From Leptodactylus fallax (taxonomy: Eukaryota > Chordata > Amphibia > Anura > Leptodactylidae): a stretch of 64,000 bases of DNA. The notes under the pieces were generated by a model. That model was given only the letters and a program-made list of their open reading frames with translations. It ran no database searches and had not been told where the DNA came from. A program made the position numbers and the translations under genes. The stretch is taken from the NCBI GenBank assembly GCA_947044405.1, contig CAMRHE010000017.1:12425001-12489000 (forward strand). The letters are read 5' to 3'. Shown here in pieces: positions 37,643 through 49,832 of the stretch. Each line of letters opens with the position of its first letter. Position 1 is the first letter of the stretch.

Positions 37643-38865
37643 TAGTATTACCTACCGGGCACTTAGATCCCTTTAAGGACAACATCTGTATGGCGTTGGT
37701 ATAGTCTTGCTAGTTCGACTTTGTGACCTGACAGTTTCAGTTTTAAATAATGGACTCCCAAAAAATCCTATTATAGTTAAAGGGGTCCATCGGACTCCAT
37801 ATTTTACCGCTGTTGTACTGATCCACCTATCCATTGTTCTGGTCCTCCGACAGACCAGAACAACGCAAAGGCTGACGCTTGTGTGCAAGGAAATATTTCC
37901 CAGGAAATAACTATTGTGCATCTTTTCTTAGAACTTTGCATTGTGCTATCCCTCTGTTATTCCTCATGGAAATGAATCAATCAATTATCAATGGGGGTGA
38001 ATATCCCTCTTGTCACACAATCTGATACTGTCCAATCAGTCCTGTCTAGACACACCCTATTAATAATATAAATAACAAAGCTCATACATTTCCAGGAGTA
38101 ATAACAGAGGAACAACACAGTTCAGAGTTCTAGAAAAAAAATTCTCTAGAATTGTTATTTCATGGGGAACACCAGTGTTTACTAAAACAGATCAATCCCC
38201 TGTCAGAAGTCATATTTGACAGGAAAAATAGCCTGCTGTAATATTCTTCCAGTCGAAGTGACGGATACCAGGACGAAAACCCGACAGAGCCATTATAAGT
38301 CAATGAGGTCCAGCAGACAGCGCTGCTGTTTGTCATATGAAGGATCATTCCGTCTCTAATGGAACAGAGAAAAAAAAAATGGAAATGTGAACAGCGTCAA
38401 AGTAACAAATCATGGCGAATCATTGAGGTTGTACAATAAAGTTGTCGATTTTCTCATTGTTGCATCACAATAATAGAAATAATTGAAATTAATTTTTTAT
38501 GCAATTTTTTAAATCATGAAGCCCAAATATTAAGTTCTCCATTAACACATCTGTTAGGTATGAAGATGCGACATGTCTATTTCTGCTGGAAGAGGGTTCA
38601 CTTTTTTTTTGTTTTGTTTTTAAGTTTCAGGGTCACACATGACCACCTTCATGCAAGGCAAGATGGCATCTGAGGCCCTGAAACCTAGTAGGTATAGTCA
38701 TTGTTGTCACTCTGAAAACAAGCCTGACCATTGCCAGTTATTGTTGTCATTTTCATTTCTGTTGGAATAATTCCCATATTTCTCAGCTTTCATGTAATAA
38801 TGGACAATCTAGACACTGTCACCAGCTACAGACACATAGTTTTTCATTTTCAGGTGGCTTTAGCA

Positions 38866-39570
38866 AAAATGTTGTTAAAAGGGGCGGTCCAGACTACGCA
38901 GCTACACTTCAGACTACACAGATAAAGGCATAGCTTCCGACTCCCCAAGCCAAAGTCTGTAACAAAGCAGTCACCTACCTTGTGCCATTTATAATAGTAG
39001 ACTTCTTAGGATGCTGAGGAGCTCCTGCAGCACCAGGGCCCAGGTTTGACGGCTACCTCGGCACCCTCTAAAGACAGTTCTTATAGGGAGTGATCCATAT
39101 AATACAGAAAAAAATGTTATTATAAGGGGCGGTCCAGACTACAAAACTAAACTTAACTTCAAACTCATAGGCCCCAAACTAAAGTCTGTCACTTACCTTG
39201 TGCCATTTACAATAGTGAGGAACCTCCGCAGCACAAGGGCCCGGCTATAACTGCACCCTCCATAGACTGCTTTTATAGGGAGTGAACCACACTTCGCAGA
39301 AAAAAAAAGTTGTCATAAGAGGCGGTCCAGACTACGACATAACCAGACTACAAAGCTAGACAGCGTTTTATAGGGTGACATGCAGACGACACATACAGAC
39401 TGTTGTTATAGGGGACACTCTACATTACATAGGGAGATTGCAGTTATAGAGGGTGCTCCAGACTACACAGCCAGACTGCGTTATAGGGTCACTCTGCATT
39501 ACAGAGGCCAATTGCTATTATAGGGGGAGCATCAGACTACACATCCAGACTTCAGTTTTATAAGGAGAGA
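38866..39570. repeat. Degenerate tandem duplication, 'GGGCGGTCCAGACTAC' units
   Basis: GGGGCGGTCCAGACTAC-type blocks recur at about 38880, 39127 and 39316 (spacing about 245 then 190 bp), each followed by shared text (AAAGTCTGT, CACCTACCTTGTGCCATTTA, CAGCAC.AGGGCCC, TAGGGAGTGA). A faster, more degraded series (TTATAGGG... CAGACTACACA) continues to about 39570. Confidence 0.8.
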
Positions 39571-40023
39571 CTCCGCTTATTACTATTTCAGGGATTATAT
39601 GAGGCTTCTTCAGTAAGACTATTACTACTACACAACAGTAAAAGTCACTTGATACTACCACGCCAGTGACTACAGACTACAAGTAGTGTGTGACTCAGTT
39701 GCGAGGCTTCAGATGGATAATAACCGTCCCTATACATAATTAATACTGTTTGCTGTGTACATAACTTGGATCTACTCTAAGGGAAAAAAAAAAACAGCTA
39801 CAAGGTAAACAGAGTCTGGAGCGCAGTGTGACAGAACCCGCCATGTTTGTTAGCCTTTGTTAGTGGGATCTGAACACAGAGCCCTGGAGCAATGACATTA
39901 ATTGACTGCACTCCGACAATCATCCTATATACCGCAAGCTGGTGCCCAGCCAGAAATACAGATAAAAGATCCATGCTGTAATTGCATTGCTTTGTATCGC
40001 AACATGGTACAGGAAATATGAAG

Positions 40024-40040
40024 AGAGATAGATAGATGAG

Positions 40041-40078
<38 letters not shown>

Positions 40079-40080
40079 TG

Positions 40081-40137
<57 letters not shown>

Positions 40138-40159
40138 TGAGATAGATAGAGATGAGATG

Positions 40160-40216
<57 letters not shown>

Positions 40217-40341
40217 TGAGATAGATAGATAGATATGAGATAGAGAGAGATAGATAGATAGATAGATATGATATGAGATAGATAGATAGATAGATAGATA
40301 GAGATAGATACATAGATAGATAGATAGAGATAGATAGATAG

Positions 40342-40386
<45 letters not shown>

Positions 40387-40689
40387 TAGCTAGGAGATCA
40401 ATAGATTGATTTGATATATATATAAAATAGATATAATATGATATAGATAGATATTGATGGATAGACATGACAATATATATAATAGATTAGATACTGGACA
40501 GATAGATATCAAACAGATTTTAGATAGATAGATATGAGATAGATAGATAGATAGATAGATAGATAACTTGATAGATATTAAATAGATCAATAGATAGATA
40601 GAAAGATATGAGATAGATAGATAGATATTAGATAGATAGGAGATAGATAGATAGATAGATAGATAGAACAGATAGATAGATAGATATTG

Positions 40690-40733
<44 letters not shown>

Positions 40734-40744
40734 TTAGATAGATT
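40024..40744. repeat. (GATA)n array, 0.72 kb
   Basis: Nearly continuous GATA/GAGATA/GATATGAGATA repeats on the sense strand inside the last TAFA1 intron, ending 192 bp before the terminal exon. The minus-strand frames of 124-182 codons (Tyr-Leu-Ser-Ile repeats) are translation artefacts. Confidence 0.98.
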
Positions 40745-40936
40745 TCATGCAGAATTGTTATCATGCTAGGTGAAGCTCTTTTACTTTAAAAAGTAAAAAA
40801 TAATAGATTAATGAAATTTTTGACAACTTGCCAGAAAAGGGTAACTTTCGAGATTATAGCCCGTACTACATTGTAAGTCATCACTCAGTGCCTCTCCATT
40901 ACTTTTCTGTTTCTAATGACTTCTCTTTTTTTCCAG

Positions 40937-40954
40937 ATTCATCCCAGATCCTAA
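40937..40954 (+). CDS. TAFA1: TAFA1 terminal coding exon (C-terminus and stop)
   Basis: After the acceptor TTTTTTTCCAG the exon reads ATT CAT CCC AGA TCC TAA, i.e. Ile-His-Pro-Arg-Ser-stop. It joins in phase 0 to the R that ends the previous exon, giving the C-terminus KIKTTRIHPRS. The mammalian TAFA1 C-terminus, as I recall it, is IHPRT, so only the last residue differs. The tiny coding part at the start of a long 3' UTR exon is the expected TAFA1 arrangement. Supported by the acceptor, the branch-like CTAATGAC upstream, phase, sequence and a downstream polyadenylation signal; it is too short to be found by open-frame length alone. Confidence 0.93.
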   Translation: MHPRS

Positions 40955-41795
40955 GATTTCTTTTTCCGGCCATCATCACATCCACCTGCTGATGAATGAG
41001 GACGCCATACACAAACTTTAATCTCCTTGAGAAAAACAAAAATACCCTAAGGATTTACAAGCCAAATGGATATTTTACTTGCACTTTGACTTTTTGCTGA
41101 ACAACTCTCAGTGGTTTCACTATGTGAAATAAAGTTATCCATGGGGAGCAACACATTTGCAAAAAATTGACTTTGGCCAAGAACGGGACAGGAAATACAG
41201 GAATATTTTGTGGGATGTGGAATTCTGGATTTGTATCCTCCGAGAATCATGTATATATTGATGAAGGACCCACCAGTAAGGCGTTTAGGACCCCTTCCTC
41301 TACTAGGACTACGACCCTGTTTATATCAATAGGTTAAAACTGGATAGACAAGGGTCAAACTTCTCGTCCTTGAGGATCTTCAACATCTACACGGAATCAA
41401 GATCTTCCTTCAATTCCGGATGAACATGTTGATGATGAAATATGTTATTTTTTTCTATTGTGTTCCGGAAGCTTTTTACCCATGTGTGATTATAGCATGC
41501 CAGCTTTGATTATGTCAACATTTCTATTCAATACGGTCGCTCCCGCCATCTTCCAACAAAGTATTTTTTTATAGGAAGTTCAACGGAGGAGGAAACAGCG
41601 TCAAAGCAGGATACACCCACCGCGGAGAGCGGCCATGAGTCTATGGCTATCGGGATCTTTGTATTATCACTGGTGTAAATAGGATGTCGGCAGGATTTGT
41701 ATAACCGGTGCTGTCTGCAGTAAACCCCACTGTTTTGCACTTGCTTATTCCTTTAAGAGTAAAAGTCTTAATAAACATTATTTTGTTCGATTTTT
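40955..41795 (+). other. TAFA1: TAFA1 3' untranslated region
   Basis: About 840 bp of non-repetitive sequence between the TAA and the AATAAA at 41770-41775. The 3' end is placed about 15-20 nt beyond the signal and is an estimate. Minus-strand frames in this stretch have no support. Confidence 0.75.
41770..41775 (+). promoter_or_regulatory. Polyadenylation signal AATAAA for TAFA1
   Basis: Canonical hexamer, followed within 30 nt by a T-rich, GT-containing tract (TTTTGTTCGATTTTTCTTTT), as expected for a downstream element. Alternative, more distal sites cannot be excluded. Confidence 0.75.
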
Positions 41796-42142
41796 CTTTT
41801 TTTATATGGTAAATCACGTTTTGGTTCTGAAGTTAAAGCATTAAAATACAGGTATAAACTAATTTAAAGGGATTTTACATTATCGACCTATCTACCTGCA
41901 CAAGGAGGCAGCACCACAGTGACACCCAGAAGCATGTGGCTGAGTCTGGTACTGCTTATCAGCCCTGTTCAATTGGATGGGCTCAATTGCAGTACCAGGT
42001 GCTGCCACTTGGATTTGGATGTCACTGTGTCAGGTACTGTAGTATACGGTACCCCTTTGTCCTGCGGATCATGGGGTGTCTGTTCAGAAATCTGGGGCTC
42101 CGACCAATCCCATATTCAGGGTCTATCCTGGGAAATACATTC

Positions 42143-42960
42143 TGTATGGTGGTATTATTATGATTATCTAGACAGTTTGGTGGTATTATTCCTGCACAGT
42201 ATGTTGGTGTTATTTAGTCATGATACATGTATGGTGGTATTATCCAGTTATGGTATAGCATCATGAGGTTACAGTATGGTGGTGTCATCCAATCATGTTA
42301 TCCAGTTACAATATGGTGGTAATAGACATGTCATGGTGGTATTATCTAGTCATGTATGGTGGTATTATCTAGTCATGTATGGTGGTATTATTCAGTTATG
42401 GCATTGCAGTGTTACATAGTTATGATGTGGTATTATTCAGTTATGGTAGTATTATCTAGTCATGATATGGTGGTATTATAGTTACAATATGGTGGTATTA
42501 TTTAATCACGCTATGGTGGTATTATCAAGTCCATTATGATGGTATTAGCTACTTACTTGGTAATGTGCATGCACAACATGGTAGTATTATCCAGTTACCA
42601 GAGTGGTGGTATTATCTAGTTATGATATGGTGGTATTATTCAGTTGTGTATGGTATTATTAACCAGTCATGATATGGTGGTGTTATCTAGTTACAATATG
42701 GTGGTATTATTCAGTTATGGTTAGGTGATATGGTGGTATTATCTAGTTACAATACGCTGTTAATAATCAGTCATGTTATAGTGGTATTATCTACCTACAG
42801 TATAGTGATGTTATTCAGTTATAGTATGGTGGTATTATCTAGTCATGATATGGTCATATTATTTGGTTATAGTATGGTGGTATTATCTAGTCATGATATG
42901 GTCTTATTATTTGGTTGTAATATAGTGGTATTATCCATGTAGAATTTTTGAGTTATGGTG
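42143..42960. repeat. Degenerate 'TATGGTGGTATTAT' tandem array
   Basis: About 0.8 kb of irregular repeats of about 20-26 bp combining TATGGTGGTATTAT with CTAGTCATGA, CAGTTATGG or AGTTACAATA. Units are diverged, so the array is older than the 49-bp and 29-bp arrays. Val-rich + frames here are repeat echoes. Confidence 0.9.
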
Positions 42961-44387
42961 GTTTTACTCACTGTAGATACTATTATTTGGGGGTAGGGCT
43001 ATTCTATGTGTATGGTTGCCATATAAGTGGCGGTATAGCGCTGCGACCCCTCCATTTCCCAGTAGACCACAGGACTGGATAATAATAATAATCCGCGTGA
43101 TATGGAATGTGTTTCCCATTAACTTCTAATATACTAAAACTTTAATGTAATTTCTATTTGATAGAACATATCACTAAAATCGTAGCAGATATCCCATATA
43201 CCGTAAGTGGTCACATGACATAGCTGAGGACCTAAACACAGCAGCCGCTGATGAGAAGATCACCGTCACTATAGTGCTCAGACCTCCAAAATCGCTTCCT
43301 CGGTGCAGAAATGTAAAAATTATGATCCCAGTTTTCTAGACTTTGCCTTGTTGCCAATATTTGAATGCAATTTCCAGAGACCTGCCACTTCCTGGCAGGC
43401 AACGCTATGGACACGCTGCACCTTCCAATACAGCATTACCTTCAAATATGATCCCATTACGGTTTCCATGTATTTTCGATAGAACGGCTAATAAAACATT
43501 TCGCATAAAAGGGAAGAGAGACTTAGAATTGCATCCAACAATACACATGACGCTCCATGGCAGGGAGGCCTGGAACGAGACCGCCTGGCATTGTCAAATC
43601 TGCCTTTGGTCACGTTTGTCTGGTCTCATTTCATCTCAAATGTCCTCTCTTAATAATGCAGGAATAGCAGAGCTGAGTTTGGAAATTTTGCAGTCATTTG
43701 ATACAGTTTATTGTCATGTCAAATATTGGTTTTCCATAAAGGTGTAGAAAACTAAGCGTAGCTAAATCTGGACAAATCTACATGTTTTAGAGGTTTTAAG
43801 GGGTCACCTCACCCTTTATACAGCTACGATCGGGCCCACCAGAGGGAGAGTTCTCCATCTGGTTCATAGAGTGGTGTCCAGGGCAGAAGACCTTCCTCCA
43901 AGATGTCTATATACCATCTATATACCACCACTATGTATATTAAAGGTCATCATTGTGATGCAAATCCTTTAAGACACTCGCAGTGTATGCCTAGTTGTAT
44001 ACACATATCTCCTTCCATTGTCCTCAAGTCATGAAACCGGCCCAGGGTCCTGCAATGATGTCTTATCCGTGAGAATTCAGGTCACTGCTGTTCACAAGGT
44101 CAACACAATCTACTCCTGCTGCTGTAAATACCCCCACGATCTGATTGGTTACAGGGTGTTCTGTCCCCACCCACTTTAGCTCTAGATGAAGAGGAGACTG
44201 ACAATGGATACAGAAAGTTACTTATACTAAGATTGGTCTGGGCCTCAGGCTTCAATGACCATACAACAATGACTGTAATATACCAGAACCAAGTTAATAT
44301 AACAGCTTGGGAAACGAATATGCAAATAAGTTCTCCATGATGGAAAACTCGCTGTAGCGTCACCTATAGACATTTTCTTCCTGTAAT
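42961..44387. other. Intergenic DNA, unassigned
   Basis: A 134-codon + frame (43343-43747) is the longest frame outside repeats. It matches no family I know, and the opposite strand and flanks give no gene signal. Otherwise nothing recognised. Confidence 0.35.
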
Positions 44388-44402
44388 GGAAGAGAGACCC
44401 AT

Positions 44403-44447
44403 CTGTGGACAGCTGTTTTGGGGTTATTGTCCCTCATCAGTGCAAAG
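44403..44447 (-). ncRNA. Hammerhead-ribozyme-like motif, left arm
   Basis: Minus strand: CTGATGA (44440-44434), stem II region GGGACAATAACCCC, AAAA where GAAA is expected, self-complementary ACAGCTGT as minimal stem III, then C completing a GTC cleavage triplet. The 5' flank TTTGCA pairs imperfectly with the 3' flank. The G12-to-A change predicts loss of activity. Confidence 0.5.
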
Positions 44448-44599
44448 CGAGACAAGCCATGGATGTGGGTCAGAAGGGATACTAAGCATCTTTAGGGAGA
44501 TGTTGCCTTTATCAGGCCACCTTGCAATGTGTACAGTAGACAAACAGTAATACCCCTTCTGGCCCACACCCAGGGCCCATGGCCAAGCCAGTGCCCTAC

Positions 44600-44650
44600 T
44601 TCACACTGATGATGGACAATAACCCCGAAACAGTTGACTGCAGATGGATC
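44600..44650 (+). ncRNA. Hammerhead-ribozyme-like motif, right arm
   Basis: + strand: CTGATGA (44606-44612), TGGACAATAACCCC (stem II with mismatches), GAAA (44627-44630), CAGTTGAC in place of CAGCTGTC, then TGCAGATGG. The 3' flank TGCAGA is complementary to the 5' flank TTTGCA of the other arm's motif (one G-T pair), supporting a shared ancestral hammerhead fold. Probably inactive now. Confidence 0.5.
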
Positions 44651-45366
44651 TCTCTTCCTTTTGGTTTCTTTAGAAAACCAGGCATTGATCTATAGGGGAC
44701 TACCTTCCAAAAGGTGGAGCTAGAGTGAATTTTCCTTTTTCCATCAACCTATTTGCAGAATTCCTAGCAGAGCATGAATGGTCTTTAAGACTGCACACTG
44801 CAAAGTGGCCTCATAAAGGCAACATCTCCCTACACATAGACATAGTACCCCTTCTTATCGATGATGCTTTTGACACGTGGGCTATGGGTATTCCAGTAGT
44901 TTCCAATCTCTCACTCTCCAGTTGCTTCTTAACTACAACTCCCAGCAGGCATACAGATATTAGGGCATGCTGGAAGTTGTAGTTTTGACCTGGAGATCCA
45001 AGGGTTGGAGAAGACGTTCTTTTTGTTATTCTGTGATGCCCAATGTTGCACGCCTTGTCATATGTCTCCCTAGCTGTCAGCAGGAGAATGTACGCAGCTC
45101 CTATTACACACCCGGGTAGTTTTGACATCAGATATATTGATTGATGTTTACTAAATGAAAACACACATCTTACACTTTATCGCTCGCTGTTCACATAATT
45201 ACTCAATGATTAAGTCGGGTTTATGACAAATAAAATTTGATGTTTTAATCCCTGGGATAGAAAACAGATTTTGTTTTGAGCAGAATTATTCTGGTAATTG
45301 ACATTAATTTGAGTAGAAGTCACTCCATGTCTACTGAATTATTTATAAAACATTGACTATACAGAT

Positions 45367-45625
45367 GCGGGCCCCATGTACACAACTCCTTGTGTGCGGG
45401 TCCGATGGAAAAGAATTGGACGACACATGGATAACATGCGCGTGCAGTTCGTGTTTTCCACGGACCCTATCAATAGAATTGATGTGACCAAGCTGCAAAA
45501 ACGGACATTCTATTTTGTGGCTCAATTCTACAGCCCACACACATTGAGCTTGGAAAAATATGACTGTGTCATGAGTCTGTATATTATCCATAGACCAAAA
45601 ATATTCTGTGTGCATGGGGCCTAAG
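45367..45625. repeat. Miniature inverted-repeat element, 'GGGCCCCATGTACACA' type
   Basis: Left GCGGGCCCCATGTACACA and right CTGTGTGCATGGGGCC are inverted. The interior is partly palindromic (TTTTCCACGGACC; GACTGTGTCATG). It gives overlapping frames on both strands that are not genes. Confidence 0.65.
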
Positions 45626-48290
45626 GTCTTGTGCACACAGCAGCGCTGTGTACCTGAAATGTGGTAGCCATCATCTCGATGGTTCCTTAGGCCATATGGT
45701 GCCTCCAGGTACTATTATATTCTCTTCTTCTCCGGTAGAATACTTCCAATGCATGGCATGTGATGGATCAGGTTTCCATTTCCCTCTATATAAAATAAAA
45801 GGCATATCGGTCCATAGAAGTCTATGGATACTACACAATATGGTTCTGTACAACCCTAATCTGTAATACGGCCATATGTATACATCTTACTGTATGTGCA
45901 CATAGGAAAAGTCAGTGTAAATGATATCAGAGATTAAAGGCATATTCACACACCCTTGTTAATAGTGGTTGGAGAAAGAATCTATTTCACCCCCTGATCT
46001 TCCCATATGTTACCCATTTTGGGCCTTCTAATCAATTCTTTATAGAGAATACAATTTCTACTACAGTAGGGCATTGGTTACCAACATGTGGCTCTCCAAC
46101 TGTGCAGCTCTTTTATTCCAAAAATGGTGCCACATTCTTCCCCAGGTTGTATGCGGTATTGCACTTGAGCCCATTCAGTTGAGCTCTAAATGGATACAAA
46201 GTTGTTACTTGTCTTTAAACTCTTTATATGATATAGTCAGACTTTTTGAACAGTGTGGGGTTGGGTGCTGAGATTCCCATTGATCTCAGAAATAAAGGGG
46301 AAGAACCACTGTGCCCCTTCCACTGTGAACGTCTCCTCAGTTTCTGTCGATAAGGTAGGGTTAGCTGAAGACTGACTCTTACACTTCTATGACTCATACA
46401 CCACTTGTACATCTACCAAATGGCAGCCCAGTAGAGCCAAACACACCATGAGGGGCACAGTCTTCTGCCACTTTGTTTCAGTGGCCAATGGGGGTCATAG
46501 CACCTGGACCCTCAACAATCAAAACTTCTAAAGTGTCCATGTTAAAATATGGAATATACAGTGGGTAGAGTACTTCTGAAAAGTATCCGTACATATTAGA
46601 TTAATGTCAGGAAAATGTGTATCGGGGTGTCCTGACTTTCCTCCGATGGCAGATGTTGGTGGAAAATAGAAACTTCCCCATGCTTGGTCATTTTGTCTTC
46701 AAGAGAGATAAGCCACCACCAAGGGGTTTGGCAGTGGATTACTCCCCTTTCCCGATTGAGGACCCATGTACACTTAGCCCATCGGAGTGTTCCTATGTGT
46801 GGGGGGGGTCCGTTAGAATAGCAGTTGGTTTGGCCAAAAGGTGTAGAGTTCATAACCAGCTTGAGTATGTTCTTCTCTCATGGACAACTTTCTGGAGACA
46901 AACGACTTTGGGGAATCTTTTGTGTTGACCTACTCTTAACACAAGAGTTATAAAAAGAGTTTAATGAGTGTCTGAGAGTCTTCACTAAGTGGAACATCTT
47001 ATGGAAGCGGTGCACATCTCAGACATTTTATTTCCCAGAAGTCTTTGTTAAATTGACACCACAGTCACTTAGAGGTCACACCTAGGAAAGCTCTCAGAAG
47101 AAATTACGTATCTAGAGGAACATGGGAACACTTTGTTCCAGGTCCACTTTTTGGTAAATAACATCCCATAATTGGAACATTTTGAGTAGAATTTGATTAC
47201 TTAATTTCGCCGGCCCTCATTCATTTCTCTCCACTTAATTAGATGAAAGCTGCAAACGGCTTTTAGGTAGCAATCCTGTGATTTATGGCCTCCAGGTAAT
47301 AAAATAAGAAATGAATAAATCTCTGCGTGGTCTAATAAAGGAACATTAACAGCGTTGAAGATAAATCACTCACACTATCCTCATTATTACTCTAATACCT
47401 GACACTTAAAGTATATTTCAAGATGACATATATGATGTATTGAAAGCAGCCTTCAACTTTTTGCTCAGCTCTTTCATATGGGTGGTAGGTTTATGTAGTA
47501 TAACAGACATATAGGAAAATTGATTAGCATCAAGCCATGATCTTGGGCTACCAAAATTTCTGGGAGAAGGGTCAACTATTGTCTACTTTCATCCCAAGTA
47601 GGAAGACACATCCGTGCTGGAATTTCTAGGTCAAGGTCAAAAATAAGGGAAACCATAAAAATTAGCAATTTTGAAGATGTAAGCCGAGCAGAAAGTAAGG
47701 AACGTTGGTCATGATGAAGTCAACATTGCTTGCGAAATACGGGCCAGTTGGCATGCAGGGACTTCTCACACAGGGGTACGATATTGTTGCTTAACACAGT
47801 CTGAATAGTCATGGTTGACAGGTGACAGTGATGGATCTACTTGGGTTGCTTTCTCTATCTTTTTCCCTGATCTGGAGAGCACACCCTTAGGAATATTTTT
47901 GGCCTCACTATGGTACTCACTATGTACACTACACTGTCTGTAGCGACACCACTTCTGAAGACTTTTCAAAGAAACGTCACACATTTGCAGCCATACTGTA
48001 CACTCCACTCCCGTTGTCAAGAAGTGTAAATTCTTTTATCATCCCATATATCTGCCTACATGAGGAATGCCTGTGAGTTCCTGCTAGGTCTGGTTACCTG
48101 AGTCTTTCCCAACCACGCATGACGCCCAAGGCCACAAACCATAATAGTCATGATCACGCCTAGAGAGAGTAATTCCACCAACTTACAGCAAGAGAAAACA
48201 CTAGCAACATCAATAATTGGTGGTGTAGGAACAGCATCAATTTAAGAACATTTGGGGGGATTTATTAAGACTGGTGTTTAATAGATCAGT
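45626..48290. other. Intergenic DNA, candidate conserved block at 47190-47460
   Basis: 45630-45900 resembles an interspersed element (GCACACAGCAGCGCTGTG near 45640). 47190-47460 is non-repetitive, AT-rich and dense in TTAATTAGATGA, TGATTTATGG and AATCACTCAC type sites, suggestive of conserved non-coding DNA. No gene recognised. Confidence 0.3.
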
Positions 48291-48496
48291 CTTAGGCCAC
48301 TTTCACACGGTAAGTATTTCGTCAGTATTTTCCATCAGTACTTGTAAGACAAAATTAAGTGTGGGTCCAAAACACTACAGTGGCCCAAATCTTTCTATTA
48401 AGACTTTTTCTTTGTATAGGTTGCACTTCTGGTTTTGGCTCGCAAATACTGATGCAAAATACTGATCAAATACTGACCATGTGAAAGTGGCTTAGA
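48291..48496. repeat. Miniature inverted-repeat element, TTAGGCCACTTTCACA type
   Basis: Left TTAGGCCACTTTCACACGGT and right TGACCATGTGAAAGTGGCTT plus AGA are inverted repeats extending inward over GTATTT/AAATACTGA. Abuts the next element without spacer. Confidence 0.88.
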
Positions 48497-48757
48497 TAAG
48501 GGTGTGTTCACAGCTGCATCATTCTGGAAGGAAGGGTTAAACAGTAAAGATGGTCCATCTAATGACAGGGAACAATGGATCCCGAGGGTTGACTATTGAC
48601 TATAATGGGGTCCTTCCTTCAGGTATCCACTGTTTTCTCTTCGGAATTGTTGCGTGAAACAGTTCGGCATGACATTGCTGGACAAAACGTCCTGCTACAC
48701 AATTTCAGACAGACTCTTCTCTGGACAGACACTGGCAGAAATGTGAACATAGCCTAA
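48497..48757. repeat. Miniature inverted-repeat element, 'GTGTGTTCACA' family, copy 2
   Basis: Left TAAGGGTGTGTTCACAGCTG and right GAAATGTGAACATAGCCTAA are inverted termini, as in 34216-34516. The interior has diverged palindromic arms (AATGGATCCC, GGGGTCCTTCCTTCAG). Confidence 0.8.
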
Positions 48758-49828
48758 CAGGAGCATTGGAGTGAGAAGCACCAAATTTATCAAAAGGCAT
48801 TTACTGTACATCTGACAGCAGTCCATGAGCAAGTACAGATTGTCGTGTGCCAAAATTTGCAACTTTTTATGCCAACTTCTGGTGTTAAAGGAATCATAAA
48901 TTTCTTTTTATCAGCCACAATGAGATTTTTGGGTTGGGGGATCACAATGCCCCTTCAAAGACCACATCATCTCGACGTCCTGAGGTCTTCCTGAAAGCTT
49001 CCAGTCCTAATACGTCCATCCATTAAGCTCCCATTTATTAGTGACAGCCATTTCTCTGGCTGTCGCAGTCTGTTTAGCAGAATTTTTCTTCCTTTTTTTT
49101 TAACACTCGCTTCAAAAATATTATTTTCCTTGTCTTATTGTGCAATAATAATAAATGGAACTATATTTTCATTCGGCTGTTTTATCCCGAAGCAACAGAG
49201 CATTACATTAATTGACTTGTCTTATTAATTCAATAAGCTGCTTCTAAGATGAAATGCTGGGCTATGCTCGCCTGTTTTAGCACTTTTTGGCTGTTAGAAG
49301 AAAGGCTTTAAGGCTCAAACTGTTCAGATGTTTTGCACACTTCACTGAATAATTTAATGCTCTGCTGAATGTGGAATTACTACAAACTGCGACTTTTTCA
49401 AGGAGTTATCATTTAATTTTTCATTGCATGCTACGACAAGAAAACACTTAACACTTTCTACATAAAACACATGTACCGCGAGACGTGAACTGAATACACC
49501 GCACGTCTAATAGATTAGGAAACTTCAGCCGGGCAATGAGGTGAGTTACAAACTATGACTGCTATGGGGCAAGGTAGCAAGGAGAGCATGAGATCCAGAA
49601 GGAAATATTTGCTTCCAGAACTGCCGCCGAGTCTCGGTTTACTGAGCCGGAAATGAGTTACAAAGGGTGAAACAAGTGTTTATAGAGCTTATGTGCTCTA
49701 GCTGAATGTAATAGACGGGCAGGTGCAGCAGAGCTGAGCTTGTTGACTGCAACTGGCACAACTCAGAGTGATATGACATTTAAATGCCTGATAAGTCATT
49801 TAGGCACTGCTAACATTGGCTTCCATTA
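48758..49828. other. Intergenic DNA, candidate conserved block at 49090-49480
   Basis: 49090-49480 is non-repetitive, AT-rich sequence (TTAATTGACTTGTCTTATTA, ATTCAATAAGCTGCTTCTAA) typical in appearance of vertebrate conserved non-coding elements. No coding signal. Confidence 0.3.
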
Positions 49829-49832
49829 TTAA

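Larger units (their letters stand above)
44388..44659. repeat. Inverted-repeat element carrying a hammerhead-like motif in each arm
   Basis: Arms 44388-44440 and 44606-44659 are inverted copies: GGAAGAGAGACCCATCTGTG on the left, its inverse CAGATGGATCTCTCTTCC at the right end. Each arm contains CTGATGA, an ACAATAACCCC stem-loop strand, a GAAA-type block and ACAGYTG. The 165-bp spacer is non-repetitive. Confidence 0.85.

Noticed and set aside
39798..40764. Minus-strand frames of 124-182 codons with Tyr-Leu-Ser-Ile repeats
   Set aside because: Direct translation of the GATA array; no start context, domain or conservation beyond the repeat.
43343..43747. 134-codon + frame in apparently single-copy DNA
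   Set aside because: No recognised domain, no splice or promoter support; length is possible by chance in 64 kb.
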